Notes: a model not told the origin generated them from the sequence alone. A DNA stretch of 64,000 nt from JAJPHW01 sp963799065 (GCA_963799065.1 CAWCVJ010000001.1:1674001-1738000), one strand, 5' to 3'; shown: positions 34,439-43,283, counted from the stretch's first letter. Numbers and translations: made by a program.

Positions 34439-35119
34439 TTGAATTTACTGATTCTGGGCAAGGGTAAGACTGGATCGCTGGTGGCCGACGTGGCTCGCGA
34501 GCGACGCCACCATGTCACGGTCGCGGACAGCGCGGACAACCAATCCTGCGCGGCGCTTACTTCCGAGCGGCTCCAACACGTCGATGCGGTGATTGACTTC
34601 ACCACTCCGCAGACCGCCGTACCGCATATCGAGGCCTGCGTTCACGCGGGCAAGTGTATCGTCGTGGGAACCACGGGTTGGTATCAGGATCTGCCGCGGG
34701 TTCAGGGGCTAGCGTCGAAGGCCCAATCGGGCGTACTCTATGGCGCGAATTTCTCAGTCGGAGTAAACCTCTTTTATGCTGCCGTAAAAACTGCCGCCGA
34801 GGCGTTGCGTTATGGCTATTCCGGTCAGATATTCGAACGCCACCACAAGCACAAGAAAGACGCGCCCTCGGGCACGGCTTCTCGGATGCAGCACATCGTG
34901 CGCCAAGCCTCTGGAGTAGAAATCGAAATCACTTCCTTCCGCGAAGGAGAAGTCGTGGGCATGCATGAGTTCATTTTGAATTCCGGAAGCGACCGAATAT
35001 ATCTCTGTCACGACGCCAGTTCTCGGCGCGGCTTTGCCGAGGGCGCGGTGCGTGGCGCCGAATGGCTGGCGGGCAAGCATGGCCTGTTCGACTTTCAAGA
35101 TATCTGGCGCGAGCTGTAA
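34439..35119 (+). CDS. dapB: 4-hydroxy-tetrahydrodipicolinate reductase
   Basis: Second step of the diaminopimelate branch. The protein has 226 residues, somewhat shorter than E. coli DapB (273), with an N-terminal Rossmann start (LLILGKGKTGSLVADVA) and the substrate-binding catalytic motif ERHHKHKKDAPSGTA (His135/136 and Lys139/140). GTTGW and GANFSVGVN are as expected. The start is TTG at 34439; no ATG precedes the nucleotide loop. It sits between lysC and dapA, 28 and 50 bases away. Confidence 0.96.
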   Translation: MNLLILGKGKTGSLVADVARERRHHVTVADSADNQSCAALTSERLQHVDAVIDFTTPQTAVPHIEACVHAGKCIVVGTTGWYQDLPRVQGLASKAQSGVLYGANFSVGVNLFYAAVKTAAEALRYGYSGQIFERHHKHKKDAPSGTASRMQHIVRQASGVEIEITSFREGEVVGMHEFILNSGSDRIYLCHDASSRRGFAEGAVRGAEWLAGKHGLFDFQDIWREL

Positions 35120-35169
35120 GCTCTTGGAGTCAGGTTTTCAGCGCAGCCAAAGCGCGTTATCCTAACTCA

Positions 35170-36288
35170 ATGCAACTTCGCGGATGCGGCACAGCTCTTA
35201 TCACTCCGTTCAGATCTGACGGCTCCATTGACGAGCCTGCGCTACGAAGCCTGATTGACTGGCAGATTGAGTCGGGCGTTGATTTCATCGTCGCCTGTGG
35301 GACGACCGGCGAAACTCCAACATTGAGCCACGACGAGTGGCTCCAGGTCATCGACATTCACGTGGAAGTAGCCGCTGGCCGAGTTCCAATCATGGCGGGT
35401 GCGACTTCCAACTCCACGAGAGATGCGGTGGAAAAAGCGAAAGAGGCGGCGTCGCGGCCCGGAGTACACTCCATCCTCAGCGCTTCGCCGTACTACAACA
35501 AGCCAACGCAAGAAGGCCAGTATCGCCACTTCCGCGCCGTTGCGGAGGCGATCGACAAACCGATCGTCCTCTACAACGTGCCGGGACGCACCGGAGCAAA
35601 CCTCGAGCCCGCGACGTTGGGCCGTTTGGCGGAATTGCCGAACATCGCGGGCGTGAAAGAAGCCAGCGGAAATATCACGCAGATTTCGGAGGTATTCAAT
35701 GCTGTCCCAGAGCGTTTTCTTGTATTTTCTGGCGACGACGCGATCACTCTCCCCTTGATGGCACTTGGCGGTGTTGGCGTGATCTCGGTGGCATCGAACG
35801 AAATTCCGCATGAGATGGCAAACCTGACCCGCGCGGCGCTTCATGGCGATTGGCCGACCGCACGCTCCATCCATCGCAAGTACCTTCCATTGATGCAGGC
35901 CAATTTCATCGAGTCGAATCCGATGCCGGTCAAAGCGGTGCTCAGCATGATGGGAAGGATCGAAGAAAACTATCGGCTGCCCATGCTGCCGATGCGGCGC
36001 GACACACGGGCAAAACTGCAGAAGATCGCAACCGATGTCGGCCTGCTACCTAAAGCGGCGCCTGAGCCGACTGAATTTTTCGTCTACGAAACATGGGCGA
36101 ACGGCCCGCACAAGGCGGTTCTGCACCGGTCGAACTGCGGCCAATGCAATCATGGCAAAGGACGCCCCGCGGGTCATGATGCCAATCACTCCCGCTGGCA
36201 CGGTCCTTTCGCAGCGCTCACCGAAGGACGCGACGCCTCGCACGGGCTGACCGGCGTTCTGATTCGCAGCGAATGTAAGTGCGTCTGA
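35170..36288 (+). CDS. dapA: 4-hydroxy-tetrahydrodipicolinate synthase with a Cys/His-rich C-terminal extension
   Basis: Condenses pyruvate with aspartate semialdehyde. Residues 1-300 are a complete TIM-barrel DapA: GTTGETP at 44-50, Tyr135 in LYNVPGRTG, Arg140 and Schiff-base Lys163 in GVKEASG. The usual protein ends near residue 295-300, but here the frame continues without a stop to 372. The extra 70 residues read VYETWANGPHKAVLHRSNCGQC... and end CKCV, with Cys323, 326, 369, 371 and several His (319, 329, 336, 340, 344, 358). This looks like a small zinc-ribbon-like or stand-alone 'ETW...CxxC...WHGPF' domain that I recall from other bacterial proteins. Whether it is fused or read through a missing stop cannot be settled from one sequence; codon quality looks even. 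ATG 35170 chosen over a frame start at 35062 inside dapB. Confidence 0.93.
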   Translation: MQLRGCGTALITPFRSDGSIDEPALRSLIDWQIESGVDFIVACGTTGETPTLSHDEWLQVIDIHVEVAAGRVPIMAGATSNSTRDAVEKAKEAASRPGVHSILSASPYYNKPTQEGQYRHFRAVAEAIDKPIVLYNVPGRTGANLEPATLGRLAELPNIAGVKEASGNITQISEVFNAVPERFLVFSGDDAITLPLMALGGVGVISVASNEIPHEMANLTRAALHGDWPTARSIHRKYLPLMQANFIESNPMPVKAVLSMMGRIEENYRLPMLPMRRDTRAKLQKIATDVGLLPKAAPEPTEFFVYETWANGPHKAVLHRSNCGQCNHGKGRPAGHDANHSRWHGPFAALTEGRDASHGLTGVLIRSECKCV

Positions 36289-36304
36289 GACTGAGCTCAC
36301 GTAA

Positions 36305-37168
36305 ATGACAAACCCAACATCAGCGGGAGTGACAGAGATTGCTTCGCTCAAAGCTTCCATTGAGCGCTTTGCATCCCTGGGAGAGGTCGAGAGCAAGCCG
36401 GAAGCCCGACGTGTCTTCTTAGAATTTCGCGAGCAACTCACGAGCGGTCGAGTTCGTGCCGCGGAGAAGATCGGCACAAACTGGGTCGTCAACGCATGGG
36501 TGAAGCAAGGCATCCTGCTGGGGTTTCGTCTGGGCGTACTAGCCGAGATGGGCGGAGAAGGCTTGTCTTTTGTCGATAAGGACACATTCCCTGCCCGCAA
36601 GTTTGCGATCGACGATCGCGTCCGAGTGGTGCCCGGCGGCTCTTCCGTCAGGGAGGGTGCTTATGTTGCGCCTTCCGTAATCTGCATGCCCCCCATGTTC
36701 ATCAACGTCGGCGCTTATGTGGACGAGGGGACGATGATCGATTCGCATGCGCTGGTCGGCTCGTGCGCGCAAATTGGCAAGCGAGTGCATCTGAGCGCAG
36801 CTGCGCAAGTCGGCGGGGTGCTGGAACCGATCAATGCCTCGCCCGTGATCGTAGAGGACGACGTACTGATTGGCGGCAATTGCGGCATCTACGAAGGCAC
36901 ACTGGTTAGGACTCGCGCCGTATTGGGGGCAGGGACGATCCTGACTCGTTCGACTCCGCTCTACGATCTGGTGCGAGGCGAGATTTATCGGGCCAGCGAC
37001 GAGAAGCCATTGGAGGTTCCCGAGGGCGCGGTGGTGGTTCCAGGCTCGCGCTCGGTCACGAAGGGCAAGGCTGCGGAATGGAATCTATCGCTCTATACGC
37101 CGGTCATCGTGAAATACCGCGATGAGAAAACAGATCACCGGATTGAGCTGGAAGATTGGCTGCGGTGA
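36305..37168 (+). CDS. dapD: 2,3,4,5-tetrahydropyridine-2,6-dicarboxylate N-succinyltransferase
   Basis: Succinylates tetrahydrodipicolinate in the succinylase branch to meso-diaminopimelate. The 287 residues fold as a left-handed beta-helix with hexapeptide repeats (GAYVAPSVICMPPMFINVGAYVDEGTMIDSHALVGSCAQIGKRVHLSAAAQVGGVLEP and so on), preceded by a helical N-terminal domain (TNWVVNAWVKQGILLGFRLG). Its presence shows that this organism uses the succinylase route and not the aminotransferase (DapL) or dehydrogenase route. It closes the asd-lysC-dapB-dapA-dapD unit, 16 bases after dapA. Confidence 0.97.
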   Translation: MTNPTSAGVTEIASLKASIERFASLGEVESKPEARRVFLEFREQLTSGRVRAAEKIGTNWVVNAWVKQGILLGFRLGVLAEMGGEGLSFVDKDTFPARKFAIDDRVRVVPGGSSVREGAYVAPSVICMPPMFINVGAYVDEGTMIDSHALVGSCAQIGKRVHLSAAAQVGGVLEPINASPVIVEDDVLIGGNCGIYEGTLVRTRAVLGAGTILTRSTPLYDLVRGEIYRASDEKPLEVPEGAVVVPGSRSVTKGKAAEWNLSLYTPVIVKYRDEKTDHRIELEDWLR

Positions 37169-37179
37169 CGCTAGAGCTT

Positions 37180-37206
37180 GCTTTACTTCGTGCTCCAATG
37201 TAAAGC
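37180..37206. promoter_or_regulatory. Inverted-repeat operator candidate for the toxin-antitoxin pair
   Basis: GCTTTAC (37180-37186) and GTAAAGC (37200-37206) form a perfect 7-base inverted repeat separated by 13 bases, ending one base before the antitoxin ATG at 37208. AbrB-like antitoxins commonly bind such repeats over their own promoter. The left arm begins 11 bases after the dapD stop. Confidence 0.6.
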
Positions 37207-37207
37207 T

Positions 37208-37429
37208 ATGACCGAAGCTACTCTTTCGTCGAAAAATCAGATTGTCATTCCTCGCGAGGCGCGCGAGGCACTCTCCCTCAAGCCGGGCGACAAGATTCTG
37301 ATCTCGGTTCGCGGCGGCAAGGTCCTTATTCTGCAGAAACCAAATTCCTATCCTGAGGTAATTCGAGGTCTTGCTCGGGGTGCATTTCCCAAGAATCACT
37401 TCCGCAAGGAACGCAAGAGTTGGGAGTAG
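37208..37429 (+). CDS. AbrB/SpoVT-type antitoxin (VapB-like)
   Basis: 73-residue protein with the swapped-hairpin AbrB fold: LSSKNQIVIPREAREALSLKPGDKILISVRGGKVLILQ, followed by a basic tail (RGAFPKNHFRKERKSWE) that would contact the toxin. It is expected to bind DNA over its own promoter and to neutralise the PIN toxin encoded downstream. An upstream start at 37178 exists in the same frame but would cross the operator-like repeat; ATG 37208 begins the domain normally. Confidence 0.88.
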   Translation: MTEATLSSKNQIVIPREAREALSLKPGDKILISVRGGKVLILQKPNSYPEVIRGLARGAFPKNHFRKERKSWE

Positions 37430-37899
37430 AACGCCTTCGCGCGTTTTTGCGAAATCACCGCATGATCGCCCTCGATACAAGTGTTTTCATCTACCAACTG
37501 GAGTCTAACCCTCGCTATCTTCAACTAACCCACAAAGTCTTTCAGTGGATAAATCGACCGGCGTCACGAGCGGTAACGTCCACGATAACCATGACGGAAT
37601 TGCTGGTCCATCCATATCGCGACAGCCATGAACAACCGGCAGGTGAGTTCTACGGACTGCTTTCGACCTATCCCCATCTGGAGTGGATCGCCCCCACTCT
37701 GGAAATCGCCGACGGAGCAGCACGGCTTCGGGCCGTTCATCGTCTGCGAACGCCCAACGCTCTGCAAGCAGCCACCGCCTTACACGCACAGGCCACGAGG
37801 ACGATCACGAATGACGACGCTTTTGTCCGCGTGGAGGGTTTAGAAACGCTGGTTCTGGAAGAACTTGTAATAGCCGGTCTTCGAGGAAAATCAACCTAG
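37420..37899 (+). CDS. PIN-domain ribonuclease toxin (VapC-like)
   Basis: 159-residue PIN protein: the first acidic site is in MIALDTSVFIYQLE, the second is Glu in TMTELLVHPY, and the fourth is in TITNDDAFV. The third conserved acidic residue, usually Asp in TPDAL, is Asn here (TPNALQAATAL), so the four-carboxylate metal site is incomplete. The start TTG at 37420 overlaps the end of the antitoxin gene and lies 9 bases after AAGGA; ATG 37462 (MIALDTS) would also give a full PIN domain. The gene converges on the HAD gene with 4 bases of overlap. Substrate RNA is unknown. Confidence 0.82.
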   Translation: MGVERLRAFLRNHRMIALDTSVFIYQLESNPRYLQLTHKVFQWINRPASRAVTSTITMTELLVHPYRDSHEQPAGEFYGLLSTYPHLEWIAPTLEIADGAARLRAVHRLRTPNALQAATALHAQATRTITNDDAFVRVEGLETLVLEELVIAGLRGKST

Positions 37900-38540
37900 A
37901 CGACAATCGTAATCCCCGCATTGTCGAACGAGAATTTCACCTTAAGAAAATTCTTGATCGCGGCGTCGGCGGCGATGAGGTCAGAGGCGGGATAGGTACT
38001 CGACAAAGCAATGACTTTCATTCCGGCGGCGTGAGCGGACGTAATTCCCGCCGGCGCATCCTCGAACACGATGCAGTCCTGCGGATTAAATCCAAGCAAC
38101 TGCGCGCCTTTTAAATAGGGGGCCGGATCAGGCTTCCCACGCTGAACGTCCTCAGCGGTCACGAGGACTTCAGGCACCTGAATGCCGCCAAGATGCAAAC
38201 GGCCTGTGGCTAGATGACGGCGACCAGAGGTCACTACTCCCCAGCGCCCGATCGGTAACGATCGTGTCAACTCCGGCGCGCCCGGAATCGCGGCCACTCC
38301 GGCATGATCTTCAACCTCGCGTTTTTCAATTTTCAGCGTTTCCTCTTCAGGATTCAGATGAGGCGCAACTCTCTGAATCACTTCTACGGTGCGAACCCCG
38401 TGAGCATTTCGCAGCACGAATTCTGGATCCAGTCCGTTTTCCAGGCTCCACGCCCGATATTGCCGCGCCACTGAAGCAGTGGAATCGATAAGAACTCCAT
38501 CGAGGTCAAAGAGAATGGCTGAACAGTGAAACTCAAGCAT
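37896..38540 (-). CDS. HAD-superfamily phosphatase (beta-phosphoglucomutase/glycerol-phosphatase-like)
   Basis: 214 residues, subfamily IA. Motif I FDLDGVLIDS has the Asp nucleophile and the second Asp; motif II is GVVTSGR; motif III Lys is in RGKPDPAPYL; motif IV is IVFEDAPAGITSAHAAGM. A helical cap lies between motifs I and II. The cap and the motif III sequence resemble sugar-phosphate phosphatases such as YfbT/GPP1; the substrate cannot be assigned. ATG at 38540 (MLEFHCSAILFD). Confidence 0.88.
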   Translation of the reverse strand: MLEFHCSAILFDLDGVLIDSTASVARQYRAWSLENGLDPEFVLRNAHGVRTVEVIQRVAPHLNPEEETLKIEKREVEDHAGVAAIPGAPELTRSLPIGRWGVVTSGRRHLATGRLHLGGIQVPEVLVTAEDVQRGKPDPAPYLKGAQLLGFNPQDCIVFEDAPAGITSAHAAGMKVIALSSTYPASDLIAADAAIKNFLKVKFSFDNAGITIVV

Positions 38541-38595
38541 GATTTTTAGGCTACACGAATCGGCTGAATGCTGAGTTGACCGGCTGGATGCTTCG

Positions 38596-39288
38596 CTAAC
38601 GGTTGAACGAATTTAGAGCGGCAATAGGTCGTTGCGGTAATTGCATTCGATTGCGTATTTCAAGATGCTTCTCGCGGAAATGAGCCTGGGCGCGGCGTCC
38701 CCAGGCGCGAACGAAGTAGTAGTTCAGTCCCCCGCCGATGAAAGAACTGACGATGGGAATCAATCGCCCCGACCATTTTTCTACAACCTCGGCGCTGGCT
38801 TGCGCGGCGATTCGCTGAATCACGCGCGGCACGAAGCGACTGACCACTTCCTTTTCCAACAATTCCCTGCTGATGTCTACACCGGCGGCGCTGGCGGCGG
38901 CGATCCATAGCTCTGACATCTCTTCGTCGGTGTTGTACTCGAAGCCGTAGACGAGGCTCAATTTCTGTATCGTCCGCAGGGTGATTCCAGCGAGAATGCT
39001 TAGGTCCGGGACGATGGTGACCATGCCTCCGATGCCCAAGCCAGCGCCTTCGAGAGCCGCAACGCGAGTGCCACCGCGAATGATTCTGGCAGAGAGATCG
39101 TCCAGAGTTTCGACGTCAAGCGAATACACTCCCTGAAAATTGGCGACGGGCAGGCCATACCCGGCGCGCAGTTGCATAAGAAAACGGTCGGGGTCCACCT
39201 TCACGGTCTGATAGGCGCGCTGAAATCCGCCGCGCAGGGCGAGTTCGACGCCTCGCAGCAATCGCGACTTTTGAGGATTCGGGGCCAT
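38596..39288 (-). CDS. EcsC-family protein
   Basis: 230 residues with the EcsC pattern: a central hydrophobic stretch (AALEGAGLGIGGMVTIVPDLSILAGITLRTIQKLSLVYGFEY), then helices and a Gly-rich membrane-facing segment (RLIPIVSSFIGGGLNYYFVRAWGRRAQAHF). EcsC-type proteins are membrane-associated; the role is unknown. It is divergent from RNase J, sharing a 130-base spacer in which I see no confident promoter. Confidence 0.78.
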   Translation of the reverse strand: MAPNPQKSRLLRGVELALRGGFQRAYQTVKVDPDRFLMQLRAGYGLPVANFQGVYSLDVETLDDLSARIIRGGTRVAALEGAGLGIGGMVTIVPDLSILAGITLRTIQKLSLVYGFEYNTDEEMSELWIAAASAAGVDISRELLEKEVVSRFVPRVIQRIAAQASAEVVEKWSGRLIPIVSSFIGGGLNYYFVRAWGRRAQAHFREKHLEIRNRMQLPQRPIAALNSFNR

Positions 39289-39418
39289 CGGTTTCCTATT
39301 GGATGCTAATCCTTACCCGTCGAGCAACCGGCGCTAAACCAAAATAAGTGTAGCCTACTCGACCTGCCTCGACCGAAGATTTCGACTCTCTCCCCTGTGC
39401 TACGATCAAACTTCAACG

Positions 39419-41083
39419 ATGCCAACTGGAAAACTGCAGATAGTCCCGCTGGGCGGGCTGGGCGAGTTCGGAATGAACTGCATGGCCATCCGCTGGGGTG
39501 ACGACATTATCGTCATCGACGCGGGCCTGATGTTCCCCGAATCTGAACTTCTGGGCGTTGATATTGTCGTCCCAGATATTTCCTACCTCATCGAGAACCG
39601 CCAGCGGGTGAAGGGCATCATTCTGACCCACGGCCACGAAGACCATATTGGCGGACTGCCCTGGGTGCTTTCCGAACTGAACATTCCAGTCTGGGGCACA
39701 GAATTTACCCTGGCCTTGCTCGAAGACAAATTAGACGAGCACGGCTTGCTCGACGCCGCCGACCTCCGCGAGATGCATGCCGACGAGCGCTTTAAGGTCG
39801 GGCCATTTACCATTCACCCGATCCAAGTCACGCATAGCCTGGTCGATTGCGTGGCGCTTGCGATTCACACTCCGCTCGGGGTCTTGATCCATACCGGCGA
39901 CTTCAAAGTGGATCCAACGCCGACCGATAACAAGCTGTTCGATCTGCATGCCTTTGCCGAATACGGCAAGCAAGGCGTGCTTGCGCTGTTTCAGGATTCG
40001 ACCAACGTCGAGCGCAAGGGGTATACCCCGAGCGAGCGCGCCGTTCGCCGCAAGTTTGACGAAGTGTTCGCGCACACGAAGCGACGCCTCTTCATCTCCT
40101 GTTTTTCGTCTTCTATCCATCGCATCAAGTTAGCCGTCGAGATGGCATGGGAGCACGGACGCAAGATCGCTTTCGTCGGACGCTCCATGAACAATGCCTC
40201 AGAGATTGCCGAGGACCTGGGATATATCGAGATTCCCGATGGCGTGCTGATTCATCCCGGAGAGATCAAGAACTTCCCCGCCGAAAAAGTTTGCGTGATG
40301 ATCAGCGGCACGCAAGGCGAACCAATGTCGGCATTGTCGCGCGCAGCCGTCGACACTCACAAGCATGCCAAGATCGAAAAAGGCGACACGGTGATGCTGT
40401 CGTCGCGCATCATTCCCGGTAACGAGAAGGCGATTTATCGTGTGGTCGATCACCTGTTCCGCCGCGAAGCGCATGTGATTTACGACGACGGCTCTTCTCC
40501 GCCTGTGCACGTCAGCGGACACGCCAGTCAGGAAGAGTTGCGGCTGATCATCAATCTGGTCAAGCCGAAATTCTTTATCCCGATTCATGGCGAATATCGC
40601 CAGCTAAAGCTGCACGCGGAGTTGGCAGGTGCGATGCATGGGTCGGTCGGAAAAGTAATGCTGATCGAGAGTGGCGATGTTCTGGAGTTCGACGAAAAAG
40701 GCGCCCGCAAGGCTGGCCGCGTGAATGTTGGCCGTGTCTGCATCGACTCTGGTTCGCGCACCGATGTGGTCGAAGATCTGGTCATCAAAGATCGGCGGCA
40801 CTTGAGCGAAGACGGCATCGTTCTGCCAATCATTGCTATTAACAAGCTCACTGGACGAGTCGAGTCCACTCCAGAAATCGTGACCCGCGGCTTTTCCGGC
40901 GGAGAAGACGGCTTTATGAGCGGGGCACGCCAGATCGTTATGGAGACGCTGGAACTCTCCAGCAACGAAGAGAAGACGGACTACGGGGTCATCAAAGAGA
41001 AAATCCGCACCGACTTGAAACGCTACATTTCGAAGGAAACCCAGAAACGTCCGTTGATCATGCCGGTGATTTTGGAAATCTGA
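39419..41083 (+). CDS. rnj: Ribonuclease J
   Basis: Metallo-beta-lactamase/beta-CASP RNase of 554 residues that processes and degrades mRNA and rRNA (5'-to-3' exo and endo activity). Metal motif HGHEDHIGG at 71-79, further ligands in HTGDFKVDP, the beta-CASP region (STNVERKGYTPSE, FVGRSMNN, SGTQGEPMSALSRAA) and the terminal motif HVSGHASQEELRLI, then a C-terminal domain needed for dimerisation. Length is the family norm. ATG 39419 begins MPTGKLQIVPLGGLGEFGMN. Confidence 0.97.
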   Translation: MPTGKLQIVPLGGLGEFGMNCMAIRWGDDIIVIDAGLMFPESELLGVDIVVPDISYLIENRQRVKGIILTHGHEDHIGGLPWVLSELNIPVWGTEFTLALLEDKLDEHGLLDAADLREMHADERFKVGPFTIHPIQVTHSLVDCVALAIHTPLGVLIHTGDFKVDPTPTDNKLFDLHAFAEYGKQGVLALFQDSTNVERKGYTPSERAVRRKFDEVFAHTKRRLFISCFSSSIHRIKLAVEMAWEHGRKIAFVGRSMNNASEIAEDLGYIEIPDGVLIHPGEIKNFPAEKVCVMISGTQGEPMSALSRAAVDTHKHAKIEKGDTVMLSSRIIPGNEKAIYRVVDHLFRREAHVIYDDGSSPPVHVSGHASQEELRLIINLVKPKFFIPIHGEYRQLKLHAELAGAMHGSVGKVMLIESGDVLEFDEKGARKAGRVNVGRVCIDSGSRTDVVEDLVIKDRRHLSEDGIVLPIIAINKLTGRVESTPEIVTRGFSGGEDGFMSGARQIVMETLELSSNEEKTDYGVIKEKIRTDLKRYISKETQKRPLIMPVILEI

Positions 41084-41205
41084 TTCCCTTGAAGTCGCCC
41101 CTCACCTTAGCCGCTCTCATCTTTAGTATCCTGCCGTTCGAGTCGTTTGCGCACCTAGTTGACTTTCTCCGAAGTTGGTAGCATCAGAGTGCTGGCGAAC
41201 ACAAA

Positions 41206-42135
41206 GTGTCCTTGAAACCTGCCAATCACGAAATCGCATGGTTCTCTGCGGATGTGGTATTGCTGACCTCGCGATTGTACGAGCGCTCGGGAGCAAGGAC
41301 GCTGGGATTGGGGCCCGAAGAGTTCTCCGGCATACTGCGCAAGCTGGCTGAGAAGCAACTCGAAACGGGCGGCAGTGCGATCGCTATTTGCGAACTGCTG
41401 AGCAACCTGCGGATCGAAGACCTCACCCTTGCCCGTGCCTGCGCCGCAGGCAAAGAACGCGCTTGGGAAGTTTTTCTGACGCGCTTCCGAGAGAAGCTTT
41501 ACGACATCGCCGCCGGGATCACGAAAGAAAGCTCCTCGGCACGCGAGTTGGCAGACTCGCTCTATGGCGAGCTTTATGGGGTCACGACGCGCGACGGTGA
41601 GCGAGTCTCAAAACTTTCGTTCTACACCGGACGCGGATCCCTCGAAGGCTGGCTGCGCACCGTCCTTGCCCAGGAGCACGTCAACCGCTACCGAAAGCAA
41701 AAGAGGCTGGTCAGTCTGGATGAAAAAAGCGAAGAGGGTGTGCAGTTTGCGGCCGATCCGATCATCTCCGACGGTGTTACTTCGGTCGATCCAAAAATTG
41801 AGTCGGCAGTCGACGAAGTGCTCGGCGAGCTTCCGGAGGAAGACCGTTTTGTGTTGGCAGCGTACTATCTGGACGAGCGCACCCTGGCTGAGATCGCGCA
41901 GATGCTGCGGGTGCATGAATCGACGATCAGCCGAAAGTTGACCAAGCTAGCCAAGTCATTGAGAAAGCAGATTTTGGCTCAATTGGGCAAACGGGGGCTG
42001 AGCCGGAGACAGGCCCAGGAAGCGCTCGAGGTTGATGTGCGCGATCTTCGGATAAATCTTCGCCAGCGATTGCTGCAAGAAACGCCCGGCGGGTCGTTCT
42101 CTGGCAGTACGGTAAAAGGGGGGAAGGAGCGGTAA
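41206..42135 (+). CDS. ECF-like sigma factor with a long N-terminal extension
   Basis: 309 residues. Sigma region 2 is at about 80-165 (CAAGKERAWEVFLTRFREKLYDIAAGI... GSLEGWLRTVLAQEHVNRYRKQKR) and region 4 near 205-265 (LGELPEEDRFVLAAYYLDERTLAEIAQMLRVHESTISRKLTKLAKSLRKQI), with about 75 residues before region 2 and a basic tail after region 4. The region 2-4 pair is normal for ECF factors, but the extensions are not. The start is GTG at 41206; no ATG exists upstream of the conserved part. It is followed by an anti-sigma-like gene at 10 bases. Confidence 0.85.
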   Translation: MSLKPANHEIAWFSADVVLLTSRLYERSGARTLGLGPEEFSGILRKLAEKQLETGGSAIAICELLSNLRIEDLTLARACAAGKERAWEVFLTRFREKLYDIAAGITKESSSARELADSLYGELYGVTTRDGERVSKLSFYTGRGSLEGWLRTVLAQEHVNRYRKQKRLVSLDEKSEEGVQFAADPIISDGVTSVDPKIESAVDEVLGELPEEDRFVLAAYYLDERTLAEIAQMLRVHESTISRKLTKLAKSLRKQILAQLGKRGLSRRQAQEALEVDVRDLRINLRQRLLQETPGGSFSGSTVKGGKER

Positions 42136-42145
42136 GTCTCGACCC

Positions 42146-43147
42146 ATGAAGGAAATGCCACAAATCGTTACCCGGAGGTTGCTGGCTGGGCAGGGCCGCG
42201 TTCTCTCGCAAAGTCATCCTGATGCCAATCTTCTCGGTGCATTTGGGGAGGGGTTGCTGGACTCAGGCGAACGCCTGCAAATCATGGAGCACTTGGCGGC
42301 GTGTTTGGACTGCCGCGAAGTCGCCATGTTGTCCGTGCCGTCTGAGTCCGCTGCGATGAGCACCGTGCGCTCGTCACCCAGTACGACTTGGCAATGGCCA
42401 GTGCTGCGATGGGGCGCCGCGATGGCGTGCATCGCGATCATCGGCACAGCAATTACTTTTAGCTTCAAAGAGCATCGCAGCGCACAGATGGAAATCGCCG
42501 CGAACTCAGCACCCTCGACGAAGGTTGTTCCGCCTGAGGCGGCGAACACGGAACCTAGTCCGGCCGCGAGTTCACAAACTGCCGAACCTTCGACGAATCC
42601 GCTTCCGAAGAGCAATCTAAAAGCGGACGGATCAAGTCACCCGAGGGCGAAAAAGTCGGGAGCGCTGGACTCTTCAGCCAACTCGCTATTGGCCGACTCA
42701 GACGTTGCTCCGCAGAGCAGTTCGCCCGCGAACGGCCCCAATATGCGGCAGTCCTTTGCGCCGCCTGCGAACGCGATTTCTCCCGCGCTGGCCGCTCGCA
42801 TCGTCATACCGACTGCGCCCTTGTGGACGCTGACCGCCGATGGGCGCTTACAGCGGTCGCTCGACGGCGGCAAAGAGTGGACGAATGTTACGGTTTCCCC
42901 GAACGTTCACTTTCTCGCCGTATCTGCATCGCAGCGGGAAGTCTGGGTCGTGGGAATGGGTGGCGCAGTGTATCACTCCACCGATGGCGGTCAGAATTGG
43001 CGTCATGTGAAACCGGTTGCAGGCGAGGAACAGTTGTCCGCTGACGTGACGGGGGTTCAGTTTCTCGATGCGGCCCATGTGCAGATGACGACTGGGTCGG
43101 CGACTTGGCTGACTGACGATGGCGGAGAGACTTGGCGGAAAAAGTAG
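42146..43147 (+). CDS. Zinc-finger anti-sigma-like membrane protein fused to a YCF48/BNR-type beta-propeller
   Basis: 333 residues: N-terminal zf-HC2-like segment (H49-x3-C53-x2-C56 in MEHLAACLDC), a membrane helix at about 86-106, a Ser/Pro/Ala-rich linker (110-210) and a C-terminal domain (about 220-333) with propeller-like repeats: WTLTADGRLQRSLDGGKEWTNVTVSP, VWVVGMGGAVYHSTDGGQNWRHV, TGSATWLTDDGGETW. These Asp-Gly-Gly-x-x-Trp units are BNR/YCF48 blades, which usually bind or sense something in the periplasm. Coupled with the sigma gene 10 bases upstream, it is a likely anti-sigma sensor. Confidence 0.85.
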   Translation: MKEMPQIVTRRLLAGQGRVLSQSHPDANLLGAFGEGLLDSGERLQIMEHLAACLDCREVAMLSVPSESAAMSTVRSSPSTTWQWPVLRWGAAMACIAIIGTAITFSFKEHRSAQMEIAANSAPSTKVVPPEAANTEPSPAASSQTAEPSTNPLPKSNLKADGSSHPRAKKSGALDSSANSLLADSDVAPQSSSPANGPNMRQSFAPPANAISPALAARIVIPTAPLWTLTADGRLQRSLDGGKEWTNVTVSPNVHFLAVSASQREVWVVGMGGAVYHSTDGGQNWRHVKPVAGEEQLSADVTGVQFLDAAHVQMTTGSATWLTDDGGETWRKK

Positions 43148-43283
43148 CTGCAAATCGGCATTGCAGGACGGGAAATTTCCCATTTTGTTTTCACACATTG
43201 CTTCTGGGAATGCTTGCCCCACCGTAAGAGCTCTTTAACCTTCCTCTAATCTGCTTCTAATCCTCGCGGCGTGAACTTGAAAT

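Noticed and set aside
43148..43283. Sigma-54 promoter before the first activator (GGGAATGCTTGC-like string)
   Set aside because: GG and GC are separated by 8 bases instead of 10.
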